Source: DASXKD01 sp963806145 (lineage in GTDB: Bacteria; Actinomycetota; Actinomycetes; Streptosporangiales; Streptosporangiaceae). From it: a stretch of 64,000 nucleotides of DNA. Positions 63,414-64,000 of this stretch are shown piece by piece. The position numbers were made by a program, and so were the translations under genes. The notes below the pieces were generated by a model. That model saw only the letters and a program-made list of their open reading frames with translations. It had not been told where the DNA came from and ran no database searches. The stretch is from positions 22,871-86,870 of the forward strand of contig CAWDXD010000046.1 of assembly GCA_963806145.1 (NCBI GenBank), read 5' to 3'. Numbering within the stretch: the stretch's first letter is position 1; the number at the start of each line of letters is the position of its first letter.

Positions 63414-64000
63414 ATGGACACCCACGACTGGCTCGCGGAGCGGTTCGAGGCGCACCGCACCCACCTGAGGGCGGTGGCCTACCGGATTCTCGGATCGCCG
63501 GCCGACGCGGAGGACGCGGTACAGGAAGCCTGGCTGCGGCTGTCCCGCTCGGACTCCAGCCAGGTGGAGAACCTGGGCGGCTGGCTGACCACGGTGGTGG
63601 CCCGGGTGTCGCTGAACATGCTCCAGGCCCGCAAGACCAGGCGTGAGGATCCGGCCGGCTCCCAGCTGCCCGATGAGATCGCCGCCAGCACGGACGGCGC
63701 CGGGCCGGAGCACCAGGCGGTGCTGGCCGACTCGGTGGGCCTGGCGCTGCTGGTGGTGCTGGACACGCTGACCCCGGCGGAGCGGCTGGCGTTCGTGCTG
63801 CACGACATGTTCGCCATGCCGTTCGAGGAGATCGCCCCCATCGTGGAGCGCACCCCGGCCGCGGCCCGCCAGCTGGCCAGCCGCGCGCGCCGCCGGGTCC
63901 AGGGCGCGGACACGGCCCCGGACACCGACCTAAACCGGCGCCGTGAGATCGTGCAGGCCTTCCTCGCCGCCTCGCGCAACGGTGATCTCGGCGCACTGGT
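63414..64000 (+). CDS. ECF sigma factor, SigJ/ECF41 type (3' end cut off)
   Basis: 195 residues are visible before the window ends. Region 2 is HRTHLRAVAYRILGSPADAE with DAVQEAWLRL; region 4 is TLTPAERLAFVLHDMFAMPF and TPAAARQLASRARRRVQ. REIVQAFLAASRNGDLGAL begins the SnoaL-like domain typical of SigJ/ECF41. ATG at 63414 with GGAGG 10 bases upstream. The neighbouring CMD gene supports the ECF41 assignment. Confidence 0.9.
   Translation, partial: MDTHDWLAERFEAHRTHLRAVAYRILGSPADAEDAVQEAWLRLSRSDSSQVENLGGWLTTVVARVSLNMLQARKTRREDPAGSQLPDEIAASTDGAGPEHQAVLADSVGLALLVVLDTLTPAERLAFVLHDMFAMPFEEIAPIVERTPAAARQLASRARRRVQGADTAPDTDLNRRREIVQAFLAASRNGDLGAL

Overview
The window is about 64 kb of very GC-rich DNA (I judge it near 70% or above) with short intergenic gaps, frequent GTG starts and ATGA/GTGA start-stop overlaps. 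Several families point to a soil actinomycete, probably of the Streptosporangiales/Streptomyces type: a DUF574-type SAM methyltransferase, an Rv1733c-like membrane protein, SnoaL-tailed ECF sigma factors, a PPOX-class oxidoreductase and an Otr(A)-like ribosome protection protein. That placement is inference. No rRNA, tRNA, CRISPR array, phage or intact insertion sequence was seen.

Left part (1-16 kb): a signalling block on the minus strand (response regulator-SpoIIE phosphatase, CHASE3 histidine kinase, stand-alone response regulator, PLD-like enzyme) next to a cut-off MEDS/ATPase protein. Then come a glyoxalase-sigma factor pair, a lipid kinase, and a zone of gene debris: an HNH endonuclease tail, a DUF72 start, and head-to-head remnants of an AhpD-like and a MarR-like gene. 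A complete DyP peroxidase-encapsulin nanocompartment operon and a secreted protein follow.

Middle (16-42 kb): stress and storage genes. These are catabolic ornithine carbamoyltransferase plus carbamate kinase, an MreB-like actin, four universal stress proteins, a TauE/SafE exporter, an Rv1733c-like protein, a broken CoA-ligase remnant, an XRE regulator with a phasin-like protein and PHA synthase, and an AcuC-type deacetylase. Trehalose-phosphate synthase, a cellulose-synthase-like glycosyltransferase, an FUSC transporter, a BtpA-like protein and a class III aminotransferase follow. The XRE regulator and the phasin-like gene each have a similar 18-bp inverted repeat over the -10 element, which suggests a small PHA-granule regulon.

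Right part (42-64 kb): an alpha/beta hydrolase behind four ordered operator decamers, a methyltransferase, an aldo/keto reductase, DUF5655-like and frameshifted DUF5990-like genes, and ArfB. The most notable locus is a two-gene unit at 46976-49064. Its second gene is a UGSC-family protein read through an in-frame TGA that is followed by a hairpin fitting the bacterial SECIS pattern, so it is a likely selenoprotein. Its partner is a thioredoxin-fold fusion of unknown function. Just upstream lies an Otr(A)-like gene with a WhiB7-type promoter and a 16-codon leader ORF whose hairpin would hide the Otr(A) ribosome binding site. Beyond that are a phosphoesterase, a PepC/bleomycin hydrolase, two MFS transporters flanking an S1P-lyase-like enzyme and an FGGY kinase, a frameshifted Lrp regulator, a DMT transporter that reads through an antisense oxidoreductase gene, and a divergent carboxymuconolactone decarboxylase/ECF sigma pair cut by the window end.

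Three otherwise intact-looking genes or remnants carry single-base frameshifts (AhpD-like, DUF5990-like, Lrp) and the CoA-ligase remnant carries another. Either this is a region with many pseudogenes or the assembly has indel errors.
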